Assembly: GCF_000711965.1 (NCBI RefSeq)
Contig: NZ_JONS01000004.1
Coordinates: forward strand, 103,078-167,077
DNA length: 64,000 nucleotides
Source: Actinomyces israelii DSM 43320
GTDB lineage: Bacteria > Actinomycetota > Actinomycetes > Actinomycetales > Actinomycetaceae
Direction of reading: 5' to 3'
This document shows, in pieces, positions 1 through 8,314 of the stretch; the first letter of the stretch is position 1, and each line of letters opens with the position of its first letter. The notes beneath the pieces are model-generated. The model was not told the origin of the DNA. It did not search any database and saw nothing but the letters and a program-made list of their open reading frames with translations. The translations under genes and the position numbers were made by a program.

Positions 1-839
1 TCCCCGGCGGGGGTCAGCAGGAACTCGCAGGTGGCGACCCCGACGTAGTCAACGGCTTCGAGCAGACGGTGGGAGGCCTCGACGAGCCGGTCGCCCAGGC
101 CCTCGGGCAGCCAGGGGGCGGGCGCCTCCTCAAGGAGCTTCTGGTTGCGGCGCTGCAGGCTGCAGTCGCGGGTGGACACGACGGCGAACGTTCCGTGGCC
201 GTCGCGGGCGCACTGGGTCTCCACGTGCCGCGCGGCCGGGATGAACTTCTCGAGGATCAGGGTGCAGCCACCGGCGGTGGCGGACTCGAAGGCCGGCGTG
301 GTGCGGGCCTCCTCGTCCGAGCTCAGCACGGTGATGCCGCGCCCGCCGCCGCCGTCGGTCCGTTTCAGCGCCACGGGGTAGCCGTGGACTGCCGCGAAGG
401 AGATGACGGTCTCGGCGTCGGTGACCGGTTCGGTGATGCCGGGGACGGGGGCGACTCCGGTGCGCTCGGCGGTGGCACGGGCGCTCATCTTGTCGCCCAG
501 GGCCCGCATGGCCGACGGCGAGGGGCCCACCCAGGCGATGCCGGCGTCGGCGACCGCCTGAGCGAAGGCGTCGTCCTCGGACAGGAAGCCGTAACCGGGG
601 TGAACTGCGTCGGCGCCGGTGGCCCGGGCCATGTCCAGGACGGCCTCGGTGTCGGTGTACGAAGAGCCCTCGGGCAGGGCGTGGGCCTCGTCCGCGAGCT
701 CGGCCGCCGGGCTCATCAGGTCCTCAGGGGCATAAGGGAGGATGGATGTGCCGCCCAGATCCCGGACGGTGCGCACCACGCGCAGGGCGATCTCACCGCG
801 GTTGGCGATGAGGATGCGGTTGAGTGTCCGCCTGGTCAC
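1..839 (-). CDS. Biotin carboxylase subunit/domain (acetyl- or propionyl-CoA carboxylase alpha), N-terminal part
   Basis: Biotin carboxylases carboxylate biotin with ATP and bicarbonate as the first half-reaction of acyl-CoA carboxylases. The gene runs off the left edge, so only about 280 N-terminal residues are visible. They show ILIANRGEIALRVVR, the HPGYGFLSE motif, the glycine-rich ATP loop GGGGRGI and the catalytic stretch RDCSLQRRNQK followed by LLEEAPAPW. The start is GTG at 839, preceded by GAGGAG. The N-terminal domain reads YAPEDLMSPAAELADEA where many family members have a DADRDA-type sequence, a mild divergence. Whether a biotin-carrier domain is fused cannot be seen. Pyruvate carboxylase or urea carboxylase are less likely alternatives. 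Confidence 0.88.
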   Translation of the reverse strand, partial: MTRRTLNRILIANRGEIALRVVRTVRDLGGTSILPYAPEDLMSPAAELADEAHALPEGSSYTDTEAVLDMARATGADAVHPGYGFLSEDDAFAQAVADAGIAWVGPSPSAMRALGDKMSARATAERTGVAPVPGITEPVTDAETVISFAAVHGYPVALKRTDGGGGRGITVLSSDEEARTTPAFESATAGGCTLILEKFIPAARHVETQCARDGHGTFAVVSTRDCSLQRRNQKLLEEAPAPWLPEGLGDRLVEASHRLLEAVDYVGVATCEFLLTPAG

Positions 840-1036
840 CAGTGTGCTCCTCGCGTCGGGCAGCCGCTCGCGTGAGCCGCGAGCCCGGACGGGGCGGGCG
901 ACTCATATCCGAGACGACGTGCTCAGTGGATCTTGTGCGGGGGGAAGACCCCGCAAGTGGATCGCCTGTTCCTACAAGAAAATCGGTCCGAGCGACTCAC
1001 GGAGCCACGGTATGACGCCGAACCACTATCGCAGCA

Positions 1037-1053
1037 TTGTGGATATCTCACAA
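1037..1053. promoter_or_regulatory. Inverted repeat TTGTG-N7-CACAA
   Basis: TTGTG and CACAA arms flank GATATCT in the divergent intergenic region, about 200 bp upstream of the biotin carboxylase start and 245 bp upstream of the permease. The shape suits a dimeric regulator. I do not recognise the family and it does not match a DtxR/IdeR box. Confidence 0.3.
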
Positions 1054-1184
1054 AGACACGCGGTTACGTTGAATCGGCCGGCGCCAGCGCCCGGGAGCAG
1101 CGCCATCGCGCGCACCGCACACCCAGAACGAGACCGAGGCCATCCCGGCGTATCGCCGCGGACAGGTCGCCCGAAGGCCGATAT

Positions 1185-1200
1185 TTTCGGCTGGCCGAAA
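1185..1200. promoter_or_regulatory. 16-bp palindrome upstream of the metal-uptake operon
   Basis: TTTCGGC and GCCGAAA are perfect 7-bp arms separated by TG, about 100 bp upstream of the permease ATG. Position and symmetry suggest an operator for the uptake operon. It does not match the DtxR/IdeR consensus, so the regulator is unknown. Confidence 0.35.
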
Positions 1201-1298
1201 TTGTGGTCGAACTCGGTCCTGAACACTGCTACGGTAGATGTCATGTGTCCAAGGTCATAGTAGCCGCTCCCGTCCATGCCGACTCCCGAAGGCCCTTG

Positions 1299-2324
1299 AT
1301 GTCGCCAGAGCCGCGCAGCGTCGCGCGAAGTCTCCTGCCGGGTGCCGCCGCCGTGCTCGCACCGGCGGCGGTGTTCGTCGTCTCACTGTCGGTGGGGCGC
1401 TACCCGGTCAGCCTCGACTCGCTGTGGTCCTCCGCCGTTACCTGGGCAAGCGGCCAGGAGATGAGCCGCGCGGACATCGCCCTGATGACAGTCAGGATGC
1501 CGCGCCTGTGCCTGGCCCTCATGGTGGGCGCCGCGCTGTCCGCCTCGGGCACCGCCTTCCAGGGGCTCTTCCGCAACCCGGTGGTCTCCCCCGACCTGCT
1601 CGGCGCCTCCTCCGGCGCGTCCTTCGGCGCGGCCCTGGCCATCCTCCTGGGACTGTCGGGGCCTCTCATCCAGGCCCTCTCGTTCGCCACCGGACTGGTC
1701 GCGGTGCTCCTGGTCGCCACCCTGGCGGCCCTGGTGGACCGGCGCACCAGCGGCATTGTCACCATGATCCTGTGCGGCATGCTCGTTTCCAGCGTCTTCA
1801 ACGCGGCCGTCTCACTAATCAAGTTCGTCGCGGACACGGACACCAAGCTCCCTGCGATCACCTACTGGCTCATGGGGTCGCTCGCGGGGACCAGGGTCGA
1901 CGGCCTGTCGACCATCTGGGTCTTCGCGCCGGTGTGCCTGCTGCTGTACGCGCTGAGCTGGAAGCTCAACGTCCTGGCCATGGGTGACGAGGAGGCGCGC
2001 ATGCTCGGGGTCAACGTCCGCCTGTACCGGTGGCTCACTATCGCCTGCGCCACCCTGCTGACCTCGACCTCGGTGTCGGTCAGCGGCAACATCGGCTGGA
2101 TCGGCCTGGTCGTGCCCCACCTCGCGCGAAAGCTGGTGGGGCCCGACCACGTGCGCCTCATGTGGGCGTCGATGTCAATCGGGGCGGCCTTCCTCCTGCT
2201 GGTCGACACCATCGCCCGACTCGCCTCCACGGTCGAGATCCCTCTGGGCATTATCACCGCCTTCATCGGCGCGCCGTTCTTCTTCATCCTCATCCTCCGC
2301 TCACGCCGAGGGTTCCTCCAGTGA
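1299..2324 (+). CDS. FecCD-family ABC transporter permease (iron/siderophore/cobalamin type)
   Basis: This is a 341-residue polytopic inner-membrane permease of the BtuC/FecD family, which moves metal chelates with an ATPase and a lipoprotein receptor. It shows FQGLFRNPVVSPDLLG and GASSGASFG near the first third, GDEEARMLGV (the ATPase-coupling region), GNIGWIGLVVPHLAR and the C-terminal EIPLGIITAFIGAPFFFIL. The ATG at 1299 gives the usual family length; the frame is open further upstream but that part is not permease-like. The stop overlaps the ATPase GTG (GTGA). Its own ATPase is broken, so it may work with another ATPase or not at all. The substrate cannot be read from sequence. Confidence 0.9.
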   Translation: MSPEPRSVARSLLPGAAAVLAPAAVFVVSLSVGRYPVSLDSLWSSAVTWASGQEMSRADIALMTVRMPRLCLALMVGAALSASGTAFQGLFRNPVVSPDLLGASSGASFGAALAILLGLSGPLIQALSFATGLVAVLLVATLAALVDRRTSGIVTMILCGMLVSSVFNAAVSLIKFVADTDTKLPAITYWLMGSLAGTRVDGLSTIWVFAPVCLLLYALSWKLNVLAMGDEEARMLGVNVRLYRWLTIACATLLTSTSVSVSGNIGWIGLVVPHLARKLVGPDHVRLMWASMSIGAAFLLLVDTIARLASTVEIPLGIITAFIGAPFFFILILRSRRGFLQ

Positions 2325-3132
2325 TCGACATCAGCTCCCTGGTGTGCGGGTAGCCGGGCGCGCCTCCGGTCGTCGGGCCCCTGACCCTCACGGTCCCAGA
2401 ACGCGGCATCACCTGCCTGCTCGGTCCCAACGGCGTGGGCAAGACAACCTTGTTCAAGACGCTTCTCGGACTGCTGGCGCCGGTGTCGGGATCCTTCACC
2501 CTGGGCGGCCGACCGCTGGGCACCTACTCGGTCAAGGAGCTCGCCCGCACCGTCGCCTACGTCCCCCAGGGCCACGTCCCCGCCTTCCCCTACCACGTGC
2601 GCGACGTCGTCGTCATGGGGTGCAACCCCTCCATGGGCGAGCTGGCCCGACCGGGGCCCGAGGAGCTCGCCGTCGCTCAGGAGCAGCTCGAGCGCCTCGG
2701 AGTCTCCCACCTCGCCTCACGGCCCTATACGGAGATCTCCGGCGGCGAGCGACAGCTCGTCATGATCGCCCGCGCCCTGGCGCAGCGCGCGCCCCTGCTG
2801 GTCCTGGACGAGCCAACCGCCCACCTCGACATCGGCAACGAGGTGCGCGTCATGTCGCACGTGCGAGCCCTGGCCGACGACGGCTGGACCGTCCTCATGG
2901 TCAGCCACGCGCCCAACCATGCCTTCCTCTACGCCGACGAGGTCGTCGTCCTGGGAGATGACTGTGCCTGACCGGGCGCCCGAGCGAGGTGCTGACCGAG
3001 AAGAACCTCACCGCCGTCTACGGGGTGGACCTTCAGGTCGCCCCCGTCCCCCTGCGCTCCGCACGCGGCACCGTGCCGGTCGCCGTACCGGTCATCAAGA
3101 CCACATCCCATTCCCCGCGCACAAAGGAGTGA
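2321..3132 (+). pseudogene. FecE-type ABC transporter ATPase, interrupted by an in-frame stop and a frameshift
   Basis: The frame starts at GTG 2321, overlapping the permease stop, and reads ten codons ending SLVCG before TAG at 2351-2353. Translation in the same frame then continues as a perfect FecE-type ATPase: Walker A GPNGVGKTT, Q-loop YVPQGH, signature SGGERQLVMIARA, Walker B LLVLDEPTAHLD and H-loop VSHAPNHA. The TAG sits where the A-loop tyrosine is expected, so TAC or TAT to TAG is the simplest change. A second lesion follows: this frame ends at 2971, but the conserved tail (GRPSEVLTEKNLTAVYG) continues one frame over to 3132, consistent with loss of one base near 2967-2970. Restart at GTG 2435 would lose half of Walker A. 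Two sequencing errors are the alternative. Confidence 0.85.
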
Positions 3133-3134
3133 CC

Positions 3135-4307
3135 ATGCCCATACCCTCCAGGCCCTCCATACCCTCCATACCCTCCAGGCCGCGTGGAAAACCGGCCTTC
3201 GACGTACTGAGAAGACTGCTTGCGCTTATGGCGGTGGCCGTGCTGGCCCTGGCTGGCTGCGCCCACTCCACCACCGCCGGCCCCGAGACGTCGGCGTCGG
3301 CTGAGTCCGCCACTGTGAGCTTCACCGACTCCACCGGCCGTCAGGTCGAGCTCCCCCAGGAGATCACCCGAGTCGCCCCGGCGAGCCCGCCGGCTGACAT
3401 TATGCTGTTCCCTGTCGCCGCCGAGCAGATGGTCGGCTGGTCCAACAAGCCCGATGACTCCGCCGCGAAGTACATCGACCAGAAGTACCTCGACCTGCCG
3501 GAGCTCGGGAAGATCGATGCGGCCCCGGCAGACTTCGCCAGGGAGGCGGTGCTGGCCTCCGACCCCCAGGTGATCGTGGACGTCGGCCAGTGGGACGAGG
3601 AGTACAAGGGCAAGCTCGACTCTCTCCAGGAGGACCTCGGCATTCCCGTCATCCTCATCGACGGCGCGCTGGACGTCTCCGGCGACGCCTTCCGGCTCCT
3701 GGGCCAGGCCCTGGGCAAGACCGACCTGGGCGAGCAGCTGGGCGCCTACGCCGACGGCGTCATCAGCGACGTCCGGGCCAAGGCGGCCGGCATCGCGCAG
3801 GACAAGCGATTGAGCGTCTACTACGGCGAGGGCAAGGACGGCCTGAGCACCATCATCGCCGGTTCCATCCACGCCCAGGTCTTCGACATGGTAGGGGCCG
3901 AGCTGATCGCGGGCAAGGACTCGCTCCAGGAGGAGAAGAGGGGCGGCGGCACGGTCTCGCTGGAGACCGTCCTCGACAAGAATCCGGACGTCATCGTCTT
4001 CGGTCCCGACTCGATCGGCTCGACGGTCGCCGAGGACGCCTCCTGGGCCTCGCTCGACGCCGTGAAGAGCAGGCGCTACTACACGGTCGCGGGCGCCCCC
4101 TACAACTGGATCGGCCGACCTCCGGGCCCCAACCGTCTTCTGGGCCTCCAGTGGCTCGGCAGCGTGCTGTACCCGCAGACCTTCACCTACGACATGGTCG
4201 CCAAGACCAAGGAGTTCTACTCCCTGCTCTACCGCTGCGACCTGACCGACAGCGAGGCCGAGAGGCTCCTGAGTCAGCCTCGTTCATCCTCGTCCGCTCA
4301 TGGATGA
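3135..4307 (+). CDS. Periplasmic-binding-protein lipoprotein, TroA/FecB-like metal-chelate receptor
   Basis: This 390-residue lipoprotein is the likely substrate receptor for the adjacent permease. An unusual N-terminus of repeated (I/R)PS tripeptides precedes a hydrophobic segment and the lipobox LALAGC (Cys42). The mature part starts with the family-typical FTDSTGRQVELPQEITRVA, followed by PADIMLFPVAAEQMVGW and DPQVIVDVGQWDEEYKG. ATG 3135 has AAGGAG 6 nt upstream, which overlaps the end of the ATPase remnant. Its stop overlaps the next gene. The ligand could be ferric siderophore, haem, cobalamin or another metal complex. Confidence 0.88.
   Translation: MPIPSRPSIPSIPSRPRGKPAFDVLRRLLALMAVAVLALAGCAHSTTAGPETSASAESATVSFTDSTGRQVELPQEITRVAPASPPADIMLFPVAAEQMVGWSNKPDDSAAKYIDQKYLDLPELGKIDAAPADFAREAVLASDPQVIVDVGQWDEEYKGKLDSLQEDLGIPVILIDGALDVSGDAFRLLGQALGKTDLGEQLGAYADGVISDVRAKAAGIAQDKRLSVYYGEGKDGLSTIIAGSIHAQVFDMVGAELIAGKDSLQEEKRGGGTVSLETVLDKNPDVIVFGPDSIGSTVAEDASWASLDAVKSRRYYTVAGAPYNWIGRPPGPNRLLGLQWLGSVLYPQTFTYDMVAKTKEFYSLLYRCDLTDSEAERLLSQPRSSSSAHG
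3141..3176 (+). repeat. Four 9-nt repeats encoding (I/R)PS tripeptides
   Basis: The signal-peptide N-region of the lipoprotein consists of 9-nt units: ATACCCTCC three times and AGGCCCTCC once. They encode IPS/RPS. In-frame 9-nt units could change the pre-hydrophobic segment length by slippage without breaking the gene. Confidence 0.8.
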
Positions 4308-4317
4308 GGAGCCCATC

Positions 4318-5139
4318 GTGCCCGGCGCGCGCCGCGGACGGCTGTCCAGGGCCGCAGGAGACGCCACGACCGGTCCGTGGGGGCTCTACGACGACCTGAT
4401 CGCCGGCATACCGGACAGCCCCCGGGTCCGGCGCTTCGAGGTGATGTCGGCATGGGTCTACGTGATCAGCGACGATGGCGGGCTGGGACTGTCCAGCCAG
4501 TACGGCGGTCGGAGTCGACCGCCCCTGCACGACGGCGCGCTCGACGGCATGCCCCTGCGGGAGGCCGCCGGCCTGGTCCGCAGCTGGAACCTCGTAGAGG
4601 CGGCCCTCGGCGCTGCGGCAATCAACGCCTGGTACAACCGCGCCGACCGGGTCGATGCTGTTGGCTGGGACGTGACCGCCCCGGGAGCGGATCCGACGGC
4701 CTTCGCGGCGCACGCCGGTGAGGTCCGCGGCAGGCGCGTCGCCGTCGTCGGCCACTTCCCCGGCGTGGAGACCGCCCTGGGCGGTGCGCGCAGGCTCAGC
4801 ATCCTGGAGCGCGCGCCGCGAGAGGGGGACTTCCCCGACACTGCGGCCGAGTACATCCTGCCCGAGCAGGACGTCGTCTTCATCACCGGAGCGGCGCTGG
4901 CCAACAAGTCCCTCCCCCGGCTGCTCGCCCTGTGCCGCGGGGCGCGAACGCTCGTGGTCGGGCCGAGCACCCCGCTGACCCCGATCATGTTCGCGCACGG
5001 CGCCGACTGCCTGTCGGGACTCGTGCCCGGCGCTCCGCACGAGATCATCCCGGCACTGGGTGCGGGCGGCAAGGGGCGGCCGCGCGCCGGCAGGATGGTC
5101 AACCTGGTGCCCCACGGGGCCCCGCGGTCACGCCCGTGA
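4318..5139 (+). CDS. DUF4213/DUF364 protein, putative metal-chelation family
   Basis: This cytoplasmic protein of about 273 residues matches the DUF364 (Rossmann-like) family with a DUF4213 N-terminus, described as putative heavy-metal-chelation proteins and often found beside metal ABC transporters. Visible family features are WGLYDDLIAGIP, the VRGRRVAVVGHFPG strand-loop, EYILPEQDVVFITGAAL and LVVGPSTPLTPIMF. GTG 4318 is chosen because GAGGAG lies 6 nt upstream; an ATG at 4300 overlapping the receptor stop lacks a ribosome-binding site. It ends 4 bp from the convergent rpe stop. The biochemical role is unproven. Confidence 0.75.
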   Translation: MPGARRGRLSRAAGDATTGPWGLYDDLIAGIPDSPRVRRFEVMSAWVYVISDDGGLGLSSQYGGRSRPPLHDGALDGMPLREAAGLVRSWNLVEAALGAAAINAWYNRADRVDAVGWDVTAPGADPTAFAAHAGEVRGRRVAVVGHFPGVETALGGARRLSILERAPREGDFPDTAAEYILPEQDVVFITGAALANKSLPRLLALCRGARTLVVGPSTPLTPIMFAHGADCLSGLVPGAPHEIIPALGAGGKGRPRAGRMVNLVPHGAPRSRP

Positions 5140-5143
5140 CGAG

Positions 5144-5806
5144 TCAGCAGCCGCCGGCGGCGAGGTCGCGCAGACTGGTGATGGCGGCCAGGGCGTCGTC
5201 GGCCCGGTAGACGGCCGAGCCTGCGACGAAGACGTCGGCCCCGGCCTCGGCGGCCCGCTCAATGGTCTGCGCCGTGACCCCGCCGTCGATCTGGATGCGC
5301 AGCTCCAGGCCCTCCGCACTCACCAGGCGCCGGGCCCGCGCGATCTTGGGCAGCATGGCCTCGATGAAGGACTGGCCGCCGAAGCCGGGCTCGACGGTCA
5401 TGAGCAGCAGCAGGTCGATCCGCCCCAGGACGGACTCGACCGCCGACAGGGGCGTGGCCGGGCGCAGCGCGAGACCGGCGCCGGCTCCGAGGCGGTGCAG
5501 CTCGGCGACCAGGCGGAAGGGCGCCGCTGTGGCCTCGACGTGGGCGGTCACCACCGCGCACCCGATCTCGGCGTACTGGGGCGCCCACCGGTCGGCCTGC
5601 TCGATCATGAGGTGGGCGTCCACCGGCAGGTCCGTGTTCGCCACGACGGTCTGGACGAAGGAGGGCCCGCCGAAGTGGTTGGGCACGAAGTGGTTGTCCA
5701 TGACGTCCACGTGCAGGCCGTCAGCGCCCGCGATGCGCGCGAGCTCGTCGGCCAGGTGCGCCTGGTCTGCATTGAGGATGGAGGGGTGAATAGCGGGGGT
5801 GGTCAT
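5144..5806 (-). CDS. rpe: Ribulose-phosphate 3-epimerase
   Basis: Rpe interconverts ribulose 5-phosphate and xylulose 5-phosphate in the pentose phosphate pathway. The 220-residue TIM barrel has the expected signatures: [21 protein letters not shown] (metal-binding His and catalytic Asp), [19 protein letters not shown] and IQIDGGV, then VAGSAVYRA for phosphate binding. Length is normal. It is the last gene of the HAD-fmt-rsmB-rpe run, an order also seen in other actinobacteria. Confidence 0.96.
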   Translation of the reverse strand: MTTPAIHPSILNADQAHLADELARIAGADGLHVDVMDNHFVPNHFGGPSFVQTVVANTDLPVDAHLMIEQADRWAPQYAEIGCAVVTAHVEATAAPFRLVAELHRLGAGAGLALRPATPLSAVESVLGRIDLLLLMTVEPGFGGQSFIEAMLPKIARARRLVSAEGLELRIQIDGGVTAQTIERAAEAGADVFVAGSAVYRADDALAAITSLRDLAAGGC

Positions 5807-5848
5807 GACGGCCTCCTGGGGCTGACGGAACGGACGGTGCGGCGCGGC

Positions 5849-7357
5849 CTAAACGTCCCGCCGCAGCAGCGCGCAGAACATGGCGTCGGTGTCGTCGGCG
5901 TGCGGCCACAGCTGGAGCATCTGCCGGTCGGCCCCGGCGGGCGGACGCGGCGCGGTGCGGGCGGCGATGTCGCCGGCGTGGAGGACCTCGACCCGGCCGC
6001 CGCTCCGATGAAGCTGCCTGAGCACATCGCGCACGACGTACTCGGTCTCCAGGACGTGCGGCGAGCACGTCGCGTAGGCCACCACTCCCCCGGGCCGCAC
6101 GGCCGTCAGCGCGCCGGCGAGCAGCTCGCGCTGCAGGGCGGCGAGCTCGGAGACGTCCTTGGGACTCCGCCGCCACCGGGCCTCGGGGCGTCGGCGCAGG
6201 GAACCGAGCCCCGTGCAGGGGGCGTCCACGAGGACCCGGTCGTAGCGGCCCGGCTCGTCCCGGCCCAGGCTCCGGCCGTCGCCGCAGCGGACCTCGACCG
6301 CGCCGGGGGGCAGGGCGCGCACGGAGGCCTCGACCAGCCGCGCCCGGTGCGGGGCGATCTCGTTGGCCGTCAGGTGGGCGCCGCGCCCGGCCGCGCAGGC
6401 GCCGAGCAGCGCGGCCTTGCCGCCCGGCCCGGCGCACAGGTCGAGCCAGCGCTCGTCGCGCCCCTCGACCGGGGCCTCGGCGACCATGAGGGCGACCAGC
6501 TGGCTGCCCTCGTCCTCGACACCGGCCCGCGAGTCGCGCACGGCGCGGATCCGGCCGGGGTCTCCCCCGGCCAGGACGACGGCGCAGGGGCTCACGTCGC
6601 CGGGGCACGGCTCCTGGCGGGTGGCGGCCTCGGCCTCACCGGCGAGGCGCTCGGGGGCGATGAGCCCGGGGCGGGCGCACAGCACCACCTTCGGCTCGGC
6701 GTTGTCGGCCTGCAGCAGCGCCTCCAGCTCGTCCTCGGAACGGCCGTTGGCCAGCAGCGCCTGGCGCATGGCCTTGACCACCCACACCGGGTGGGACTCG
6801 ACGGCAGCCAGCGCCTCCACCCCGTCGGACGCCTCGGCCCGCAGCACGGCCAGCCAGGCGTCGAGATCGCGCTCGGAGACGCGTCGCAGGACGGCGTTGA
6901 CGAAGGTCGCGGCGCCGCGTCCCGCGGCGTACGCGGCCAGGTCCACCGTGGCCGAGACGGCGGCGTGGCCGGGCACGCGCATGCCGAGCAGCTGGTGGCT
7001 CCCCAGCCTGAGCACGTCGAGCACGACGGCGTCCATGCGGGACACGGGGCGGTCCGAGCAGTGGGCGATGATAGCGTCGTAGCGGCCTCGGAGCCGCAGG
7101 GCGCCGTAGGTCAGGGCCGTGGCGAAGCCGGCGTCGCGCCGGCCCAAGCGGGCCCTCTCCAGGAGCCCGGGCAGGATCAGGTTGGCGTAGGCGTCGTCCT
7201 GGCGGACCTTGGTGAGGGCCTGCAGGCTGACGAGCCGGGGGCCATCGACCCGCGGGTCCCGGGAGTCGCCGTGCTGCCGGCTGCGACGATCGGAGGAGCG
7301 GCCGCGATGGTGATAGCCCCCGCGCTGTCCGCCGGCGCGGGTCCCGCGCGCCGTCAT
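5849..7357 (-). CDS. rsmB: 16S rRNA m5C967 methyltransferase family protein RsmB
   Basis: RsmB methylates a cytosine of 16S rRNA with SAM. The 502-residue protein has a basic Gly/Arg-rich tail of about 40 residues, a NusB-like RNA-binding domain (from DDAYANLILPGLL), and a Rossmann methyltransferase domain. The latter shows the SAM loop DLCAGPGGKAALLG, motif IV VDAPCTGLGS and motif VI AYATCSPHVLE, which supply the two conserved cysteines. ATG 7357 overlaps the fmt stop by 4 bp (ATGA), indicating translational coupling. Confidence 0.93.
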   Translation of the reverse strand: MTARGTRAGGQRGGYHHRGRSSDRRSRQHGDSRDPRVDGPRLVSLQALTKVRQDDAYANLILPGLLERARLGRRDAGFATALTYGALRLRGRYDAIIAHCSDRPVSRMDAVVLDVLRLGSHQLLGMRVPGHAAVSATVDLAAYAAGRGAATFVNAVLRRVSERDLDAWLAVLRAEASDGVEALAAVESHPVWVVKAMRQALLANGRSEDELEALLQADNAEPKVVLCARPGLIAPERLAGEAEAATRQEPCPGDVSPCAVVLAGGDPGRIRAVRDSRAGVEDEGSQLVALMVAEAPVEGRDERWLDLCAGPGGKAALLGACAAGRGAHLTANEIAPHRARLVEASVRALPPGAVEVRCGDGRSLGRDEPGRYDRVLVDAPCTGLGSLRRRPEARWRRSPKDVSELAALQRELLAGALTAVRPGGVVAYATCSPHVLETEYVVRDVLRQLHRSGGRVEVLHAGDIAARTAPRPPAGADRQMLQLWPHADDTDAMFCALLRRDV

Positions 7358-8304
7358 GACAGCCTCTCCCCTCGCGCACCGAGAGCGGCTCCCGCTGGCG
7401 GGCGGGCGCCGCGCGTCCAGGCGTCCGCCGGCATCCACTTCCTTCCGGCGGGAGCGACCTCGCCCAGCCGCACGGCGCAGGTGCCGGTGCCGACGAGCAC
7501 CTCGTGCCTGGCGACCCGGATCCGCCCGGGCGGAAGATCGGTGACCTCGGGGGCGAGCACGACCGGTCCGAGTCGGAGGCGGGCGCCGTCGTAGAGGGTG
7601 CGGGCGCCCGGGGCGGGCGTCACCCCGCGTACGCGGCGGTCGATGACGCGGGCCGGATCGGTCCAGCGGATCTCGCCGTCGGCGGGCGTGAGCGCGGGCG
7701 CCAGGGTGACGCCCTCCTCCGCCTGCGGCTCGGGGGCGGCCGTGCCGCGGGCGATGGCGCGCAGGACGTCGAGGACCAGGGGGGCGCCGGCGTCGGCGAG
7801 GCGGGCCAGAAGATCTCCCGCGGTGTCGGTGGAGCGGATGGTCTCGGTCAGCCGTGCATAGACCGGACCGGTGTCCAGGCCCTCCTCGAGGCCGAAGACG
7901 CAGGCTCCGGTGACGGCGTCGCCGGCGATGAGGGCGTGCTGGACGGGGGCGGCGCCGCGCCAGGCGGGCAGGAGCGAGAAGTGGAGGTTGAGCCAGCCGT
8001 GCTCGGGCGCCTCCAGGAGCGGCGGCGGGACGAGGCGCCCGTAGGCGACGACGACGGCGACCCCGGCGTTCAGGTCCCGCACCCAGGTCCGGGTGTCCCC
8101 ATCCTTCAGGGTGGCGGGCGTGCGCGTGTCGAGGCCTGCGGCGCGGGCGAGTGCCGCCACGGGTGAGGGGCGCAGGACACGTCCGCGACCCTTGCGGGCG
8201 TCGGCGCGGGTGAGGACGCCGACGACCTCGTGCTCGGGGTCGTTCATGAGGGCCCGGAGGGTGGGCAGGGCCACCCCGGGGGTGCCGGCGAAGAGAACGC
8301 GCAT
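7354..8304 (-). CDS. fmt: Methionyl-tRNA formyltransferase
   Basis: Fmt formylates initiator Met-tRNA using 10-formyltetrahydrofolate. The 316-residue protein starts MRVLFAGTPGVALPTL and carries the catalytic core LNLHFSLLPAWRGAAP with Asn and His, followed by GLDTGPVY with the catalytic Asp. The C-terminal OB-like tRNA-binding domain follows (RRVRGVTPAPGA). The start is ATG 8304; the frame is open upstream but not Fmt-like. The gene lies 10 bp after the HAD gene and overlaps rsmB. Confidence 0.95.
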   Translation of the reverse strand: MRVLFAGTPGVALPTLRALMNDPEHEVVGVLTRADARKGRGRVLRPSPVAALARAAGLDTRTPATLKDGDTRTWVRDLNAGVAVVVAYGRLVPPPLLEAPEHGWLNLHFSLLPAWRGAAPVQHALIAGDAVTGACVFGLEEGLDTGPVYARLTETIRSTDTAGDLLARLADAGAPLVLDVLRAIARGTAAPEPQAEEGVTLAPALTPADGEIRWTDPARVIDRRVRGVTPAPGARTLYDGARLRLGPVVLAPEVTDLPPGRIRVARHEVLVGTGTCAVRLGEVAPAGRKWMPADAWTRGARPPAGAALGARGERLS

Positions 8305-8314
8305 GGGTGACAGT

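Larger units (their letters stand above)
840..1298. other. Divergent intergenic region with two palindromes
   Basis: This 459-bp gap lies between the divergently transcribed biotin carboxylase and metal-uptake operons, so it should hold both promoters. Two inverted repeats stand out and are listed separately. No convincing coding sequence is seen: frames open across it do not show conserved protein features, and the permease reading frame simply extends upstream of its real start. Confidence 0.5.

Noticed and set aside
5060..7594. Long plus-strand frame across rpe and rsmB
   Set aside because: Both genes beneath it are clear conserved enzymes on the other strand. The frame is a codon-bias shadow.
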